Source: Mycobacterium sp. Aquia_216
GTDB taxonomy: Bacteria; Actinomycetota; Actinomycetes; Mycobacteriales; Mycobacteriaceae
Direction of reading: 5' to 3'
DNA length: 64,000 nucleotides
Assembly (NCBI RefSeq): GCF_026723865.1
Contig: NZ_CP113529.1
Span: 1,674,001 to 1,738,000 of the forward strand
In this document: positions 25,582-35,751 of the stretch, piece after piece
Position numbering within the stretch: the first letter of the stretch is position 1
How the letters are laid out: each line of letters starts with the position of its first letter
Program-made: the position numbers and the translations under genes
The notes under the pieces: model-generated
Database searches by the model: none
Told to the model about the DNA's origin: nothing
Seen by the model: only the letters and a program-made list of their open reading frames with translations

Positions 25582-26965
25582 CGTGGGCGGCCTCACGCAA
25601 CTCGCGGCGCTCGCGTAGCCACAGTCGCAGGTTATGGGCCATGGCGCGGCCGATGATCCGCGGCGGCGGAACCATATAAAGGCTGTCCAGCAGCGAGAAT
25701 CTTCGCAGAAACCATTCGGCGAGAACGGGTTCGGTTTCGGCGGCCCCGAGAAATTGGTCGAACAACGCGCCCGACGGCCGCCACCACCAGGGGATCCGCC
25801 CGCTGCTGTCCGCGTGGTGAAAAGCAACGTCGCCGATGCCATTCATCGTCCACACCGGAAAGGTGGTCTTGGCGGTCGCCCGATTGAGTTCGCCGGCCAA
25901 GTCCGGATCCCCGGATCGCAACGCCCGCCGCAGATGACCGGCCTGCAACGACGTCATCGTCATGCCCTGTCCGAAGGTGGGATTGAAGCTGGCCACGGCG
26001 TCACCGAAGGGGACGATTCCGGCCGGGAACCGGTCCAGCTTGTCGTAGCGACGCCATTTGCTGGCCGGGAAGGCATGAAATGCCGGCGCGCCAACGGGTT
26101 CGGCCTGCGTCAGCGCGTCGGTGAAATGCGCCGGGAGTAGCTGGTCGGCCAGCGCAAGCATCTCCGGGAACGTCGCCGGCGGCTTGGCGTTGGCCACGCC
26201 GAAGGTGGTCAGCACCCAGGTGCCGTCCTCGTAGCACAGCATGCCCATCCCCAGCGACTGCTGGTGCGAGGCTCCGGCCACGACAACCTTCTCCGGAATC
26301 AATCCCTCCGGCATGCGGAACTGATGGCTGGCGTAGTGGATGCCGATGTCCAGGGTTTGCTCGGTGGGACGCTGATATCCCCACTGCGTCAACCAAACCG
26401 GCAGCCGGGTGCCACGGCCCGCCGCGTCGACAACCAGGCCGGCACGCACGAATTCCGGCTCGCCGCCGTCGACGGCGTCCAGCAGCACGCCGGTCACTCG
26501 CTGCTGCCCGCGGTCGAACCGCGGTTCCGCGACGGATCGCCGCACGATCACGACGTTGTCGATGTCGCGGACGCGGCTGCGCAGCTGCCATTCCAGATGC
26601 GGCCGGCTGGGCACATATGCGGTGAATTCGTCGCGCAGCGTGTGTCCGGTGCCGAGCACATGGCCCGCGGCACCGAGGTGGATGCAGTCCGGCCGGTTTT
26701 CGAGCATGGGCACGCCCGCGGCCACCATGTCCTTCAGCAGGCCCGGGAACAGGGCGTCGAATTCCGTGGCTCCGCGTGCCATCAGCAAATGCAGGTGCCG
26801 ATCCTGCGGGGTCGTCGCGCGGTTTGCCGGTGTGTTCGGCAGTTCGTCCCGCTCATAGACGCTGACCTGGGAATACCAATCCGAGAGAACCCGCGCGGCG
26901 CATAAACCCGCAATGCTGGCGCCGATCACCACGGCGTGGTCTCGGGTGCCTGCGCAGTCCGCCAT
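25559..26965 (-). CDS. FAD-dependent monooxygenase-like protein (Rv3254 orthologue)
   Basis: This 468-residue flavoprotein has an N-terminal FAD-binding motif HAVVIGASIAGLCAARVL with VSVYERDELP, and a second flavin motif IVPFGDAVASFNPTFGQGM. The DG motif region contains VVDAAGRGTRLP. The layout matches group A hydroxylases or geranylgeranyl-reductase-like proteins; the substrate is unknown. The Trp-rich C-terminal region (SGRIPWWWRPSGALFDQFLG) is hydrophobic and may bind a lipid-like substrate. It is a paralogue of the truncated gene at 1-644. Confidence 0.87.
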   Translation of the reverse strand: MADCAGTRDHAVVIGASIAGLCAARVLSDWYSQVSVYERDELPNTPANRATTPQDRHLHLLMARGATEFDALFPGLLKDMVAAGVPMLENRPDCIHLGAAGHVLGTGHTLRDEFTAYVPSRPHLEWQLRSRVRDIDNVVIVRRSVAEPRFDRGQQRVTGVLLDAVDGGEPEFVRAGLVVDAAGRGTRLPVWLTQWGYQRPTEQTLDIGIHYASHQFRMPEGLIPEKVVVAGASHQQSLGMGMLCYEDGTWVLTTFGVANAKPPATFPEMLALADQLLPAHFTDALTQAEPVGAPAFHAFPASKWRRYDKLDRFPAGIVPFGDAVASFNPTFGQGMTMTSLQAGHLRRALRSGDPDLAGELNRATAKTTFPVWTMNGIGDVAFHHADSSGRIPWWWRPSGALFDQFLGAAETEPVLAEWFLRRFSLLDSLYMVPPPRIIGRAMAHNLRLWLRERRELREAAHVTNPQSP

Positions 26966-27027
26966 CCGGGGGGAGTACCCAGTACTGTGCGGTCCAATGG
27001 CTTCTGACGGTCTACGAGAGGCGGCAT

Positions 27028-28503
27028 ATGGCCAACCGCTGGCGCACCAAGTCAGTCGAACAGTCGATCGACGACACCGACGAGCCAGACACCCGGTTGC
27101 GTAAGGACCTCACCTGGTGGGACCTGACGGTATTCGGCGTCGCGGTGGTGATCGGCGCCGGCATCTTCACGGTCACCGCGTCGACCGCCGGCGATATCAC
27201 CGGTCCGGCGATCTGGATATCTTTTGTGATCGCCGCGGTCACCTGCGCGCTGGCCGCTTTGTGTTATGCCGAATTCGCCTCCACCCTGCCCGTCGCGGGC
27301 AGCGCGTACACCTTTTCCTATGCCACCTTCGGCGAGTTCCTGGCCTGGATCATCGGCTGGAATCTGTTGCTGGAATTGGCAATCGGCTCCGCCGTGGTGT
27401 CTAAAGGCTGGTCCAGTTACTTGGGGACGGTATTCGGATTCGGCGGAGGCACAGTCCAATTGGGCTCGGTGAACCTGGACTGGGGCGCGCTGCTGATCGT
27501 CTTTCTGGTGGCGACGCTGGTCGCCGCGGGCACCAAGGTGTCGTCGAGGATTTCCGCGGTGATCACCGCGATCAAGGTGTCGGTGGTGATCTTCGTCGTG
27601 GTGGTCGGCGTCTTCTACATCAAAGGCTCCAACTATTCGCCGTTCATCCCCAAGCCGGAAGCCGGGCGCGAGGCCGGCGGCATCAACCAGTCGGTGCTGT
27701 CGCTGCTGACGGGGGCGCACAGCAGCCACTACGGCTGGTACGGCGTGCTGGCCGGCGCATCGATCGTGTTCTTCGCGTTCATCGGCTTCGACATAGTCGC
27801 CACGATGGCCGAGGAGACCAAACGGCCCCAGCGCGACGTGCCCCGGGGGATCCTCACGTCGCTGGCGGTCGTGACCGTCCTTTACATCGCGGTCTCCGTC
27901 GTGTTGTCCGGCATGGTCTCCTACACCCAGCTCAAGACCATGCCCGGTGGCAAGCCGGCGAACCTGGCCACCGCGTTCACCGCGAACGGGATCCATTGGG
28001 CGAGCGAGATCATCGCCATCGGGGCATTGGCCGGGCTGACCACCGTGGTGATGGTGCTGGTGCTCGGGGGGTGCCGGGTGCTGTTCGCGATGGCGCGCGA
28101 CGGTTTGCTGCCGCGAGCGTTGGCCAAGACCAGTTCGCGGGGGACGCCGGTCCGCATCACCGTGCTCATCGCGCTGGTGATCGCGGCCACGGCGTCGGTG
28201 TTCCCGATCAGCAAGCTCGAGGAAATGGTGAATGTCGGAACGCTGTTCGCGTTCGTCCTGGTGTCCGCCGGAGTCATCGTGCTGCGCCGGACCCGGCCGG
28301 ACCTGGAGCGCGGCTTCCGGGCGCCGTGGGTGCCGGTACTCCCGATCGCATCGATCTGCGCGTGTGTCTGGCTGATGGTGAACCTCACCGCGCTGACCTG
28401 GGTCCGGTTCGGCGTGTGGCTGGTGGTGGGTACCGGGATTTACTTCGGCTACGGCTACCGGCACTCGGTGCAGGGCCGCCGACAAGCGGAGCAGGCGACC
28501 TAG
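27028..28503 (+). CDS. APC-family cationic amino acid permease (Rv3253c orthologue)
   Basis: This 491-residue inner-membrane protein has about 12-14 transmembrane helices and belongs to the amino acid-polyamine-organocation superfamily, CAT-like branch. The signature in helix 1 is VVIGAGIFTVTAS, and helix 6 contains FFAFIGFDIVATMAEETKRP. The ATG at 27028 follows GAGGCGGCAT. Likely substrates are cationic or other amino acids taken up with protons; specificity is not readable. It lies upstream of alkB but ends about 100 bases before it. Confidence 0.9.
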   Translation: MANRWRTKSVEQSIDDTDEPDTRLRKDLTWWDLTVFGVAVVIGAGIFTVTASTAGDITGPAIWISFVIAAVTCALAALCYAEFASTLPVAGSAYTFSYATFGEFLAWIIGWNLLLELAIGSAVVSKGWSSYLGTVFGFGGGTVQLGSVNLDWGALLIVFLVATLVAAGTKVSSRISAVITAIKVSVVIFVVVVGVFYIKGSNYSPFIPKPEAGREAGGINQSVLSLLTGAHSSHYGWYGVLAGASIVFFAFIGFDIVATMAEETKRPQRDVPRGILTSLAVVTVLYIAVSVVLSGMVSYTQLKTMPGGKPANLATAFTANGIHWASEIIAIGALAGLTTVVMVLVLGGCRVLFAMARDGLLPRALAKTSSRGTPVRITVLIALVIAATASVFPISKLEEMVNVGTLFAFVLVSAGVIVLRRTRPDLERGFRAPWVPVLPIASICACVWLMVNLTALTWVRFGVWLVVGTGIYFGYGYRHSVQGRRQAEQAT

Positions 28504-28511
28504 GCCGTCTT

Positions 28512-28528
28512 TACAAATGTACGTTGTA
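28512..28528 (+). promoter_or_regulatory. Candidate operator in the alkB promoter
   Basis: An AT-rich inverted repeat TACAA-N7-TTGTA lies 73 bases upstream of the alkB start. The operon ends with a TetR regulator gene, and TetR proteins bind such palindromes in front of their own operons, so this is a reasonable AlkX site. A ribosome site AAGGAGG precedes the alkB ATG. Confidence 0.5.
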
Positions 28529-28600
28529 TGTCTAGACACGAGACGCAAACGCCTGTATTGTCCAATCTCACGTGGTGTGACTCACAAGGAGGTTTGGCAT

Positions 28601-29860
28601 ATGACCACACAGATCCAGGCGGCCCAAGAAGTCGAGGGCACCGAGTGGCGCGACAAGAAGCGCTACCTGTGGCTGATGGGCTTGATCCCGCCGACCGCGT
28701 TGTTCGTGATGCTGCCGATCGTCTGGGGACTGAACCGACTCGGCTGGCACGCCGGCGCCCAGGTGCCGCTGTGGATCGGCCCGATCCTGCTCTACATCCT
28801 GCTGCCGATTCTGGACCTGCGTTTCGGGCCCGACGGGCAGAACCCGCCCGACGAGGTGATGGAGCGGCTGGAGAACGACAGGTACTACCGCTACTGCACC
28901 TACATCTACATCCCGTTCCAGTACCTCAGCGTCGTGCTGGGTGCCTACCTGTTCACCGCGCCGGACCTGCATTGGCTGGGCTTCGAAACTGGGCCCGCCG
29001 GCGGCCTGGGCTGGGTCGGCAAGATCGGCGTCGCGCTGTCGGTCGGTGTACTCGGCGGCGTGGGCATCAACACCGCGCACGAGATGGGGCACAAGAAGGA
29101 CTCGCTGGAGCGCTGGCTGTCCAAGATCACCCTGGCGCAGACCGCCTACGGCCACTTCTACATCGAGCACAATCGCGGCCATCACGTGCGCGTCTCCACC
29201 CCCGAGGACCCGGCGTCGGCCCGCTTCGGCGAGACGTTCTGGGAATTCCTGCCCCGCAGCGTGTTCGGCAGCCTGCGCTCATCGGTTCATCTCGAGGCGC
29301 AGCGGATCCGCCGGCTCGGCAAGAGCCCGTGGGACCCCAGGACGTATGCGTCCAACGACGTGCTCAACGCCTGGGCCATGTCGGTGATGCTGTTCGGCGC
29401 GCTGATCGTGGTCTTCGGCGCGGGTGTGATTCCGTTCCTCGTCATCCAGGCGGTGTTCGGCTTCTCCCTGCTGGAAACCGTCAACTACCTTGAGCACTAC
29501 GGCCTACTGCGGCAGAAAGTTGACTCGCCTTCTGGAAAGACGCGCTACGAGCGTTGCGCCCCCGTGCACAGCTGGAACTCTGACCACATCGTCACCAACC
29601 TGTTCCTCTACCACCTGCAGCGCCACAGCGATCACCACGCCAATCCCACCAGGCGCTACCAGACGCTGCGCAGCATGGCGGGCTCGCCCAGCCTGCCCAG
29701 CGGGTACGCGTCGATGATCGCGCTGACCTACTTGCCGCCGGTGTGGCGCAAGGTGATGGACCACCGGGTGTTGGCGCACTACGACGGCGATATCACCAAG
29801 GTCAACCTGCAGCCGCGGCTGCGGGAGAAGCTGCTCGCCAAGTATGGGGTGGCGGCATGA
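28601..29860 (+). CDS. alkB: Alkane 1-monooxygenase (membrane di-iron)
   Basis: This 419-residue integral membrane non-heme di-iron enzyme hydroxylates the terminal carbon of medium-chain n-alkanes. Three histidine boxes are present: HEMGHKKD, HNRGHHVRV and LQRHSDHHANP, plus the alkB-specific NYLEHYGLLRQK. Four to six membrane helices precede and separate the boxes. The ATG at 28601 follows AAGGAGG; a longer open frame upstream is not needed. It needs electrons from the rubredoxins encoded directly downstream (ATGA overlap). Confidence 0.95.
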   Translation: MTTQIQAAQEVEGTEWRDKKRYLWLMGLIPPTALFVMLPIVWGLNRLGWHAGAQVPLWIGPILLYILLPILDLRFGPDGQNPPDEVMERLENDRYYRYCTYIYIPFQYLSVVLGAYLFTAPDLHWLGFETGPAGGLGWVGKIGVALSVGVLGGVGINTAHEMGHKKDSLERWLSKITLAQTAYGHFYIEHNRGHHVRVSTPEDPASARFGETFWEFLPRSVFGSLRSSVHLEAQRIRRLGKSPWDPRTYASNDVLNAWAMSVMLFGALIVVFGAGVIPFLVIQAVFGFSLLETVNYLEHYGLLRQKVDSPSGKTRYERCAPVHSWNSDHIVTNLFLYHLQRHSDHHANPTRRYQTLRSMAGSPSLPSGYASMIALTYLPPVWRKVMDHRVLAHYDGDITKVNLQPRLREKLLAKYGVAA

Positions 29861-30084
29861 CCGCGTATCGTTGCCCCGGCTGCGACTACACCTACGACGA
29901 GACGAAAGGCGCTCCGCGGGAAGGCTTTCCCGCGGGCACGCCCTTCAGTGATATCCCCGACGACTGGTGCTGCCCCGATTGTGCGGTGCGCGAAAAGATC
30001 GATTTCGAAACGGCGTCCGGCGACAATGCGGCCGCGCGAGCGGGTGAGAAGGAGCCGGACAATTGGATGGGAGTGAACCAGTGA
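29857..30084 (+). CDS. rubA: Rubredoxin A (AlkG1-type)
   Basis: This 75-residue iron protein has two CxxC knuckles, [12 protein letters not shown] and [12 protein letters not shown], that bind one iron. The start overlaps the alkB stop. It is about 20 residues longer than usual rubredoxins because of a polar C-terminal tail. Proteins with this first-knuckle sequence are AlkG1-type, which generally cannot replace AlkG2 in alkane hydroxylation in vitro. Confidence 0.93.
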   Translation: MTAYRCPGCDYTYDETKGAPREGFPAGTPFSDIPDDWCCPDCAVREKIDFETASGDNAAARAGEKEPDNWMGVNQ

Positions 30085-30263
30085 GCGACTACAAGCTTTT
30101 TGTCTGCGTGCAGTGCGGGTTCGAGTACGACGAGGCCAAGGGCTGGCCGGAAGACGGCATCGCCCCGGGCACCCGGTGGGACGACATTCCCGACGACTGG
30201 AGCTGCCCGGACTGTGGCGCGGCAAAGTCCGACTTCGAGATGGTGGAGGTAGCGCGGCCGTAG
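30081..30263 (+). CDS. rubB: Rubredoxin B (AlkG2-type)
   Basis: This 60-residue rubredoxin has CxxC pairs [12 protein letters not shown] and [14 protein letters not shown]. The GTG at 30081 overlaps the rubA stop as GTGA. AlkG2-type rubredoxins are the direct electron donors to AlkB, receiving electrons from a rubredoxin reductase encoded elsewhere. Confidence 0.93.
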   Translation: MSDYKLFVCVQCGFEYDEAKGWPEDGIAPGTRWDDIPDDWSCPDCGAAKSDFEMVEVARP

Positions 30264-30264
30264 C

Positions 30265-30308
30265 CGCCAGCGACGATGCAGAACGAAGTGATGAGGAGGA
30301 GCGGCGCA
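30265..30308 (+). repeat. Short intergenic repeat, copy A
   Basis: The sequence between rubB and the TetR gene (GCGACGATGCAGAACGAAG, then GATGAGGAGGAGCGGCGC) closely matches 33965-34008 between mtrA and mtrB. It resembles the small dispersed intergenic elements common in mycobacteria (MIRU-like). It also contains the AGGAGGAG that serves as ribosome site for the next gene. Confidence 0.65.
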
Positions 30309-30938
30309 GTGGTACGAGCTATTGTCGCGCCTGTGAAGCGGATTCCTTACGCCGAGGCGTCGCGGGTTCTGCTGCGTGACTCGGTATTGGACGCGATGCG
30401 CGACTTGCTGCTGACGCGGGACTGGTCCGCGATCACCCTGTCCGACGTGGCGCGGGCCGCCGGCATCAGCCGGCAGACGATCTACAACGAGTTCGGCTCA
30501 CGGCAAGGTCTGGCGCAGGGGTACGCCCTGCGCCTGGCCGATCGCCTGGTGGACGCCATCCACGCCGCACTGGACGCGAATGTCGGCAACTTCTTCGAAG
30601 CCTTCCTGGCGGGCTTCCGGTCGTTTTTCGCCGAGTCGGCGGCGGACCCGCTGGTGATCTCGCTGCTGAGCGGAGTCGCCAAGCCCGATTTGCTGCAGCT
30701 CATCACCACCGACAGTGCGCCCATCATCACCCGCGCTTCGGCCCGGCTGAGCTCCGCATTGACCAGCACGTGGGTGGCCACCAGCGACGAGGACGCCGGC
30801 GTGCTGGCGCGCGCCATCGTGCGGCTGGCGTTGAGTTACGTATCGATGCCGCCGGAGGCCGATCACGACGTCGCCCGCGATCTCGCCCGGTTGATGACGC
30901 CCTTCGCGGAGCGTCACGGCGTTATCAACGTCCCCTGA
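30309..30938 (+). CDS. alkX: TetR-family regulator of the alkane operon (AlkX-like)
   Basis: This 209-residue repressor corresponds to Rv3249c. Its N-terminal helix-turn-helix is [20 protein letters not shown], followed by [10 protein letters not shown]; the all-helical C-terminal ligand domain (residues about 75-205) would bind a fatty acid or alkane-derived ligand. The GTG at 30309 has AGGAGGAG upstream; ATGs at 30276 and 30291 precede that site. As last gene of alkB-rubA-rubB it probably autoregulates the operon. Confidence 0.9.
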   Translation: MVRAIVAPVKRIPYAEASRVLLRDSVLDAMRDLLLTRDWSAITLSDVARAAGISRQTIYNEFGSRQGLAQGYALRLADRLVDAIHAALDANVGNFFEAFLAGFRSFFAESAADPLVISLLSGVAKPDLLQLITTDSAPIITRASARLSSALTSTWVATSDEDAGVLARAIVRLALSYVSMPPEADHDVARDLARLMTPFAERHGVINVP

Positions 30939-30944
30939 CCTGGT

Positions 30945-31001
30945 TGGCTTTCGACCGCCGACTACAGTGGCGGAAGAGCGTACCCAAGCTAACGAAAGCC
31001 A
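30945..31001 (+). promoter_or_regulatory. Nested inverted repeats in the sahH leader
   Basis: Two nested stems can form before sahH: an outer pair TGGCTTTCG (30945-30953) with CGAAAGCCA (30993-31001), and an inner hairpin CCGCC (30955-30959) with GGCGG (30969-30973). Perfect 9-base outer arms are unusual by chance. It could be a leader RNA structure or a pair of protein sites. Confidence 0.45.
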
Positions 31002-31056
31002 CGTAGTCCGCTCGTTGCCCTTGAGCCCCCTGAGCCGCAGAAGGAACAGACACGCC

Positions 31057-32529
<1,473 letters not shown>

Positions 32530-32548
32530 CGAGCTTCGGGCTCGCGGC

Positions 32549-33181
32549 GTGCTGATCGCGATCGAGGGCGTCGACGGCTCCGGCAAGCGGACGCTGACCG
32601 AAGGGTTGCAGGCAGCTCTCGAGCGCGCGGGCAGGTCGGTGGCCACGATGGCCTTCCCGCGCTATGGGCAGTCGGTGACCGCCGACATCGCGGCCGAGGC
32701 GCTGCACGGCGAGCACGGGGACCTCGCGTCATCGGTGTTCGCGATGGCGATGCTCTTCGCGCTCGATCGCGCCGGCGCGATCGAGGACATCGAGCGGCTC
32801 ACGCGCCACCACGACGTGCTGATTCTCGATCGCTACGTCGCCTCCAACGCGGCCTATAGCGCCGCGCGCCTGCATCAGGACGCGACAGGAGAAGCGGCCG
32901 CCTGGGTGCACGCGCTGGAGTTCCAGCGGCTCGGGTTGCCCGCGCCCGATTGGCAGGTGCTGCTCGGGGTGTCCGCCGAGCTGGCCGGACAGCGGGCCCG
33001 TCGCCGGGCCGAGACCGATCCGCTGCGGCCACGCGACAGCTACGAACGCGACGACGGGCTTCAGCAGCGCACCCGTGCGGTGTACGCCGGACTCGCCGAC
33101 GCGGGCTGGGGCGGGCGGTGGCTGGTGGTCGATGCGGACGTCGATCCGGGGCGCTTGGCGGCCGATTTGACCTCCAAATAA
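32549..33181 (+). CDS. tmk: Thymidylate kinase
   Basis: This 210-residue enzyme phosphorylates dTMP to dTDP. The P-loop is IEGVDGSGKRTLTEGL, the DRY-type motif is LILDRYVASNAAYSAARL, and the lid region RRRAETDPLRPRDSYERDD carries the Arg residues. It starts at GTG 32549, 19 bases after sahH, so the two are probably co-transcribed. The order sahH-tmk-mtrA-mtrB-lpqB is conserved in mycobacteria. Confidence 0.93.
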   Translation: MLIAIEGVDGSGKRTLTEGLQAALERAGRSVATMAFPRYGQSVTADIAAEALHGEHGDLASSVFAMAMLFALDRAGAIEDIERLTRHHDVLILDRYVASNAAYSAARLHQDATGEAAAWVHALEFQRLGLPAPDWQVLLGVSAELAGQRARRRAETDPLRPRDSYERDDGLQQRTRAVYAGLADAGWGGRWLVVDADVDPGRLAADLTSK

Positions 33182-33272
33182 GCCGCGAATAGCACAGATT
33201 TGTCACGATTCGCCCTTATCGAAGAAGAAACGCCCGTGTGGCGCCCGAGTTTTGTCCCGATCTGGTGACACC

Positions 33273-33959
33273 ATGGACGCCATGAGGCAAAGGATTCTGG
33301 TCGTCGATGACGACGCTTCGCTTGCGGAGATGCTGACCATCGTTCTTCGTGGGGAGGGTTTCGACACTGCGGTCATCGGTGATGGCACGCAGGCTCTGAC
33401 CGCGGTGCGCGAGCTGCGGCCCGACCTGGTGCTGCTGGACCTGATGCTGCCCGGCATGAACGGCATCGATGTATGCCGGGTGTTGCGCGCCGATTCCGGC
33501 GTTCCGATTGTGATGCTCACCGCCAAGACCGACACCGTCGATGTGGTGCTCGGTCTGGAGTCGGGGGCCGACGACTACATCATGAAGCCGTTCAAGCCCA
33601 AGGAGCTGGTCGCCCGGGTGCGGGCGCGGCTGCGTCGCAATGACGACGAGCCCGCCGAGATGCTCTCCATCGCCGACGTCGAGATCGACGTGCCGGCGCA
33701 CAAGGTCACTCGTAACGGCGAGCAGATCTCGCTGACGCCGCTGGAGTTCGACCTGCTGGTAGCGCTGGCACGCAAACCGCGTCAGGTGTTTACTCGTGAT
33801 GTGCTGCTCGAACAGGTGTGGGGATATCGCCACCCAGCGGATACCCGCTTGGTGAATGTGCACGTCCAGCGTCTGCGGGCCAAGGTCGAGAAGGACCCGG
33901 AGAACCCGACTGTGGTGTTGACCGTTCGAGGAGTGGGTTACAAGGCCGGACCTCCGTGA
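33273..33959 (+). CDS. mtrA: Response regulator MtrA
   Basis: This 228-residue OmpR-type regulator is essential in mycobacteria and controls cell division and wall genes and dnaA. The receiver domain has the acidic pocket VVDDDAS, phospho-acceptor Asp56 (LVLLDLMLPG), and KPFKPKELVARV. The winged-helix domain ends with RLVNVHVQRLRAKVEKDP and VRGVGYKAG. The ATG at 33273 gives the same length as the M. tuberculosis protein. Its kinase gene mtrB follows after about 100 bases. Confidence 0.97.
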   Translation: MDAMRQRILVVDDDASLAEMLTIVLRGEGFDTAVIGDGTQALTAVRELRPDLVLLDLMLPGMNGIDVCRVLRADSGVPIVMLTAKTDTVDVVLGLESGADDYIMKPFKPKELVARVRARLRRNDDEPAEMLSIADVEIDVPAHKVTRNGEQISLTPLEFDLLVALARKPRQVFTRDVLLEQVWGYRHPADTRLVNVHVQRLRAKVEKDPENPTVVLTVRGVGYKAGPP

Positions 33960-33964
33960 TCCGC

Positions 33965-34008
33965 GCCGGCGACGATGCAGAGCGCAGCGATGCTGAGGAG
34001 CGGCGCTT
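33965..34008 (+). repeat. Short intergenic repeat, copy B (mtrA-mtrB gap)
   Basis: The segment GCGACGATGCAGAGCGCAG, then GATGCTGAGGAGCGGCGC, matches copy A at 30265-30308 with few differences. A shorter, more diverged version (GCGACGGTGAGGAGCAGCGCC, around 34038-34058) abuts the mtrB start. The pattern suggests a mobile intergenic element that carries its own GGAG-type ribosome site. Confidence 0.6.
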
Positions 34009-34059
34009 ATGCACTGTCGGCGCCGGTGTAAGACGTCGCGACGGTGAGGAGCAGCGCCA

Positions 34060-35751
34060 TTGATTTGGGGCTCGCGGCGACGTATTCACGGTCACCGCTG
34101 GGGGCGCACCGGCCCCGTGACTCGGGGCATGAGTGCGTTGAGTCGAGCCGTCGGCGTTGCCTGGCGCCGTTCGCTGCAACTGCGAGTCGTGGCACTCACT
34201 CTCGGACTGTCGTTGACGGTGATCCTGGCGCTCGGCTTCGTGCTGACCAGCCAGGTCACCAACCGGGTGCTTGACGTCAAGGTCAAGGCGGGTATCGAGC
34301 AGATCGACCGGGCGCGCACCACTGTCGGCGGGATCGTCAACGGCGAGGAGACGCGCTCGCTGGACAGCAGCCTGCAGCTGGCCCGTAACACGTTGACGTC
34401 GAAAACCGACCCGGCCTCGGGCGCCGGTTTCGCCGGCGCATTCGACGCGGTGCTGATGGTGCCGGGCGACGGCCCGCGGCCCGCGACCTCGGCCGGCCCG
34501 GTCGATCAGGTGCCGGCCTCGTTGCGCGGCTTCGTCAAGGCCGGGCAGGCGGCCTACCAGTACGCCACGGTGCACACGGAAGGCTTCTCGGGGCCCGCGC
34601 TGATCATCGGTACGCCGGCGTCGTCGCAGGTGGCCAACCTGGAGTTGTACCTGATCTTTCCGTTGGCCAGCGAGCAAGCCACGATCACGCTGGTGCGCGG
34701 CACGATGATCACCGGCGGCGCGGTGCTGCTGGTGTTGCTGGCCGGGATCGCGCTGCTGGTCTCGCGTCAGGTGGTGGTGCCGGTGCGCTCGGCATCGCGG
34801 ATCGCCGAACGGTTCGCCGAGGGGCATCTGTCCGAACGGATGCCGGTGCGCGGTGAAGACGACATGGCGCGGCTGGCGGTGTCGTTCAACGACATGGCCG
34901 AGAGCCTGTCGCGGCAGATCACGCAGCTCGAGGAGTTCGGCAACCTGCAGCGTCGGTTCACCTCCGATGTCAGTCACGAACTGCGCACTCCGCTGACCAC
35001 GGTGCGGATGGCCGCCGACTTGATCTACGACCACAGTTCCGAACTGGACCCCACCCTGCAGCGCTCCACCGAGCTGATGGTCAACGAGCTCGATCGCTTC
35101 GAGTCGCTGCTCAGCGACCTGTTGGAGATCTCCAGGCACGACGCCGGTGTGGCCGAATTGTCCGTGGAGGCAGTCGATTTGCGCACGACGGTGCAGAGCG
35201 CGCTGGGCAATGTGGGCCACCTGGCCGAGGACGCCGGCATCGAGCTGCTGGTGGACATGCCCGACGAAGAGGTGATCGCCGAGGTGGATCCGCGGCGGGT
35301 GGAGCGCATCCTGCGCAATCTGATCGCCAACGCCATCGACCACGCCGAGCACAAACCGGTGCGGATCCGGATGGGGGTCGACGAGGACACCGTCGCCGTC
35401 ACGGTCCGTGACTTCGGGGTCGGGCTGCGGCCCGGCGAGGAGAAGCTGGTGTTCAGCCGGTTCTGGCGGTCGGACCCGTCGCGGGTGCGGCGCTCCGGGG
35501 GCACCGGGCTGGGGTTGGCGATCAGCGTCGAGGATGCGCGGCTGCACCAGGGCCGGCTGGAGGCGTGGGGCGAGCCCGGTCAGGGTGCCTGCTTCCGGCT
35601 GACCCTTCCCATGATCCGCGGTCACAAGGTCACGACCAGTCCGTTGCCGATGAAACCGATTCCGCAGCCGGCACCGCCGGACGGGGCGCCCGGTCAACCA
35701 TCGGGCAAAGAGCGGCCGCGCCAACATGAGCACGCCGAGAGGGGCGGGTGA
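34060..35751 (+). CDS. mtrB: Sensor histidine kinase MtrB
   Basis: This 563-residue membrane kinase phosphorylates MtrA. It has two transmembrane helices (residues about 42-65 and 210-235) flanking an extracytoplasmic domain, a HAMP segment ([20 protein letters not shown]), the phospho-acceptor region [12 protein letters not shown] and ATPase motifs [14 protein letters not shown] and GGTGLGLAI. The TTG at 34060 matches the M. tuberculosis start. The Pro-rich tail is variable in the genus. The stop overlaps lpqB by 4 bases. Confidence 0.96.
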   Translation: MIWGSRRRIHGHRWGRTGPVTRGMSALSRAVGVAWRRSLQLRVVALTLGLSLTVILALGFVLTSQVTNRVLDVKVKAGIEQIDRARTTVGGIVNGEETRSLDSSLQLARNTLTSKTDPASGAGFAGAFDAVLMVPGDGPRPATSAGPVDQVPASLRGFVKAGQAAYQYATVHTEGFSGPALIIGTPASSQVANLELYLIFPLASEQATITLVRGTMITGGAVLLVLLAGIALLVSRQVVVPVRSASRIAERFAEGHLSERMPVRGEDDMARLAVSFNDMAESLSRQITQLEEFGNLQRRFTSDVSHELRTPLTTVRMAADLIYDHSSELDPTLQRSTELMVNELDRFESLLSDLLEISRHDAGVAELSVEAVDLRTTVQSALGNVGHLAEDAGIELLVDMPDEEVIAEVDPRRVERILRNLIANAIDHAEHKPVRIRMGVDEDTVAVTVRDFGVGLRPGEEKLVFSRFWRSDPSRVRRSGGTGLGLAISVEDARLHQGRLEAWGEPGQGACFRLTLPMIRGHKVTTSPLPMKPIPQPAPPDGAPGQPSGKERPRQHEHAERGG

